Shown: piece by piece, positions 62,101 to 64,000 of the stretch
Position numbering within the stretch: the first letter of the stretch is position 1
Layout: each line of letters starts with the position of its first letter
NCBI RefSeq assembly: GCF_032854445.1
Contig: NC_088295.1
Location: 70,091,058 to 70,155,057, forward strand
Length of the DNA stretch: 64,000 bases
From: Liolophura sinensis
Lineage: Eukaryota > Mollusca > Polyplacophora > Chitonida > Chitonidae
Direction: 5' to 3'
The notes under the pieces: model-generated
What the model saw: the letters and a program-made list of their open reading frames with translations, nothing else
The model's database searches: none
What the model was told of the DNA's origin: nothing
Position numbers and translations under genes: made by a program

Positions 62101-63838
62101 ACGACAGGGACCTGGTCAAAGCCTTCCTTGTTCAGCAGGTCCAGAGTTTCCTGTATGGTCACACCTGGGCGAACTGTTAGTGGAGCAAGAAGACGCAGGG
62201 CACTGACCTTCAGGTTCCACCACCTGTTTACAACAAGAAACGTTCATTTGCTGTAGTGGACAAATGTGACTTTGCCAACCCAGCCACTGAAAAATTAAAA
62301 AATTTTCACTTAAAGCAGCAATATTACCTACCAAATTCACTACCACATCAAAATTTGAAAACACTTTAATACTCAAATATCTTCTGAATTCTTCACAACT
62401 TTATCTTCTTACTTTAATATAAGACATCTGTCATGCATAGTCCCTTTCATCCTTGAAGAAAGCAATGGTGCAACACATTTTATGACCGCCACCGATCACA
62501 AGGGCAAAAAGGCTCTGTTTTCTAATGCAGCTGATCTTCAAAACATGTGCCGTGATTACAGTCTTTCAATCTTTAAGCATTCATTAAAAATGAAAATACA
62601 TGTATCTCCTTCGGGAAATGATGTGTTATACCTGGAAGATTAGAACAAAAAGCAGATATGCTATGATGATAACTGACCAGGCTTGAGACTCCTCAATGTT
62701 TTCATCTATCTTAATGAAGCCTCTCTGACTCATCCAATCATCACTCAAAAACTTTGTCCTGAAATTAACAAAAGTCACAACATCATTTCCACATTCCCAA
62801 AATTTGTTCAGTCTACAAAAAAAATTTAGGTACAATTTTTGCACACTCATCACCACAAATTTGCAATGAAATGCAAGTGTTGGATTAACACTGGTGGGTT
62901 AAATTTAAGCAAAAAGTACAGCATGAATGTGGTAGCATATTTACAACCTTTTGAGATTTTTTAAGGATTAAGTAACGAGGACCAAATTCATTTCTTCATT
63001 TAATTTTTCTAAAATATACTCAATGCAGAGTAAAAATTTTTTTCTTCATAATTTTCCATCCTACATGGTAATGAACTAATTCTAGTGGGTAACATACACT
63101 TAACAAGTTTTTTTTGCTGCTATCACTACTGCCCCACTAACACTATTTGTGCTACATAATCCATTTGCCACTACAAAATTATCTTTCTAATATAATGCTT
63201 TAATTACATAATTTGTTTCCTCTGTTTTCAAATTGCACCAAAGCCACAAAAAACGATATTCACATACATGTAATTCCTGACTGAGTCTGGCAAAATGACC
63301 ACACACTTCTGGCCAGACTTCAGGTTAAAGTCCCGGACTGCCTTCAAAGCATTCGCCATGGCCGTTCCACTGCTGCCCCCTGGAGGTACAACAAAGACAA
63401 TCTGTGCTTACATAAAACTATATATACCTAACACCAAAGCAACTGAATTCATATATAAAATCTATATATAAAATTCATATATATTCATACAATGCACGAG
63501 TGGCAAAGCAAATTTTCTTTTGTGGAATGTTTTAACTGCTTATCAGATATGCAGTGTATAACTTTTTCTACCCTATTATTATGGCCAAGCGCCGTCATAC
63601 AAGTGAAATATTCTTGAACACACACCAAACACCAATCAAATAAATAAAATAAATCAAGACCCAGAGATTGTGAAAAAGAAACACGCCACAAAATGAAGGA
63701 GTTTAAGGTTTACTCAGATGGCTGATTTTTGAACATGTTCCGGGGATTCTTACCACAGAGTAATCCTTCCTCTCTCATCAACCTCCTCGCCATCACAAAT
63801 GATTCCTTATCTACAGACTTGTACCATTTGTCTACCAA
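56040..63838 (-). CDS. CBS: Cystathionine beta-synthase, 3' half (partial at right edge)
   Basis: CBS condenses serine and homocysteine to cystathionine (transsulfuration, PLP-dependent) and can make H2S. Shared exons (minus): 63,838-63,754; 63,379-63,268; 62,758-62,678; 62,223-62,089; 61,704-61,596; 61,311-61,227. They code [30 protein letters not shown] (PLP phosphate-binding turn), [21 protein letters not shown], the WWWNLKV linker, then the CBS/Bateman module: [56 protein letters not shown]. All phases agree. The last shared exon ends in one base (T), and two downstream exons, at 59,453-59,353 and 56,173-56,040, can each complete it. The window holds 235 or 246 residues, matching the C-terminal ~230 of vertebrate CBS. 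The catalytic lysine and haem region lie outside to the right. Confidence 0.96.
56908..57100. repeat. 30-bp tandem array, ~6-7 copies
   Basis: Unit GAAAGAAACATGCAGGAGCC then TTGGGAAATC. Ten codons long, it gives an open [10 protein letters not shown] repeat on + and a serine/phenylalanine-rich frame on the minus strand. No splice or start support; minisatellite between the two CBS terminal exons. Confidence 0.88.
58136..58875 (-). CDS. Candidate exons of an unidentified membrane protein, between the CBS terminal exons
   Basis: Three minus-strand segments have coding character and plausible splice sites. Segment 58,875-58,714 (acceptor TTTCAG, donor GTAGAT) codes 54 residues with [20 protein letters not shown]. 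Segment 58,662-58,414 (acceptor CTCTTAG, donor GTAATG) codes 83 residues with [30 protein letters not shown] and KEHVAGYK. Segment 58,256-58,136 (acceptor TTTTTTTACAG, donor GTGACA) codes a clear membrane span, [18 protein letters not shown], then a basic tail. Phases 0-0-0 agree. The YLWKLGD block is reminiscent of the WxFGD signature of PKD (Ig-like) domains, which with one C-terminal span would fit a type I membrane protein. That is inference; I do not recognise the family. All could be chance in AT-rich intron sequence. Confidence 0.35.
59353..59453 (-). CDS. CBS: CBS terminal exon, proximal version
   Basis: Acceptor GTTTCAG, then AT completing a Tyr codon with the upstream T. It codes [32 protein letters not shown] and a TAG stop. 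It supplies the last strand and helix of the second CBS motif, matching the family end (VFGVVTAIDLLNF in human). It lies 1.77 kb after the last shared exon and is the simplest terminal exon. Confidence 0.88.
59518..59755. repeat. Tandem duplication, ~130 and ~107 bases, next to the proximal CBS terminal exon
   Basis: ACAATTATAATCACAGATCT, GGG, TAAAAGTTACATGTCTTAAT and ACAGCAACT occur in both 59,518-59,648 and 59,649-59,755. The left copy ends with GAGATCCAGACATTTTGAAACTGT-type sequence that also occurs at 58,237-58,260. Confidence 0.8.
60255..60515 (-). mobile_element. Diverged SINE in a CBS intron
   Basis: GTGTGTTTAACGCCATACTCC, ATAATTTTTCAATTATAC, TTTCTGACAGCCCTCCTGACC and a head-like GTTGCAGTCAGCCAGCCCC in reverse order. 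Identity is low, but the order of blocks fits the family. Confidence 0.5.
60531..60682. repeat. 40-bp tandem array of hairpins, 3.75 copies
   Basis: The unit TTCACTGAATATGGTTCATT then AGCACTAAGAATGAACCATA repeats at 60,531, 60,571, 60,611 and 60,651 with only a few changes. Each unit holds the inverted repeat ATGGTTCATT/AATGAACCAT around a short loop, and the boundary between units is also weakly palindromic. Confidence 0.93.
61850..61975. repeat. ~20-bp imperfect tandem array in a CBS intron
   Basis: Five to six copies of GGGGATTTTGGGTGAGTGTT-like units in the intron between exons 62,089 and 61,704. Purine-rich on +. Confidence 0.8.
63570..63655 (+). mobile_element. SINE tail fragment, forward
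   Basis: GCGCCGTCATACAAGTGAAA, TATTCTTGAACAC, CACCAATCAAATAAATAAA: forward 3' end of the family, in the CBS intron between exons 63,754 and 63,379. Confidence 0.8.
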
Positions 63839-64000
63839 CTGCAGAGAAAAGTATTACAGATGTTTATTTATTTGGCAAAAAAGGCAGAACACAGGATTGC
63901 CTTTTAATGTATATGTTGTTTGGGAAGTACTTATGACATCAGAAAGGTTTTTCTATTGCAGCAGTTTAACTTCAACAGTACAGTGGATGTAACTGTATAT
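63839..64000. other. CBS intron sequence at the right edge
   Basis: Lies upstream (transcript sense) of the first CBS exon in the window; no exon visible. Confidence 0.6.

Overview
The window is nuclear DNA from a marine invertebrate animal, most probably a mollusc. It is AT-rich and intron-rich, with GT-AG introns. It carries many tRNA-derived SINEs of a type common in mollusc genomes, several short tandem arrays, and no bacterial-type operons. Most long open frames are chance ORFs or repeats; the real genes are split into exons of roughly 50-250 bases. I assembled the gene models by hand from splice signals, phase matching and family knowledge.

Layout, left to right. (1) 1-330: the last coding exon of an unidentified + strand gene, with a poly(A) signal. 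(2) 330-20,640: mostly repeats and non-coding sequence (52-bp array at 2.5-3.4 kb, long inverted repeat at 5.8 kb, 45-bp array at 12.6 kb), plus two phase-compatible exons of an unidentified minus-strand gene (13.8 and 19.5 kb) that reads left from a CCAAT-box promoter near 20.6 kb. (3) 20.6-31.2 kb: gene-poor, holding SINEs, an inverted-repeat pair, one copy of a dispersed ~440-bp element and microsatellites. (4) 31,186-35,668, +: BAG1 co-chaperone in six exons; exon 5 (BAG domain) contains three indels. (5) 37,440-42,513, -: complete VPS26C (DSCR3), nine exons, 297 aa, Retriever/Commander subunit. (6) 44,724-50,941, +: SAXO-type axonemal microtubule protein, seven exons, 503 aa; a ~1.4-kb SINE-derived 60-bp array fills much of intron 1. 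(7) 56,040-63,838, -: 3' half of cystathionine beta-synthase (CBS), whose 5' exons lie beyond the right edge. It has two alternative, same-phase terminal exons 3.2 kb apart, with candidate membrane-protein exons between them.

The genes belong to unrelated pathways (chaperone control, endosomal recycling, cilia, transsulfuration), as expected for animal neighbours. BAG1 and VPS26C are convergent, VPS26C and SAXO divergent, SAXO and CBS convergent. I found no CRISPR array, rRNA, functional tRNA gene, autonomous transposon ORF or viral gene. The points most worth following up are the duplicated CBS terminal exon with the candidate gene inside it, the broken BAG domain, and the SINE that has expanded into a minisatellite.
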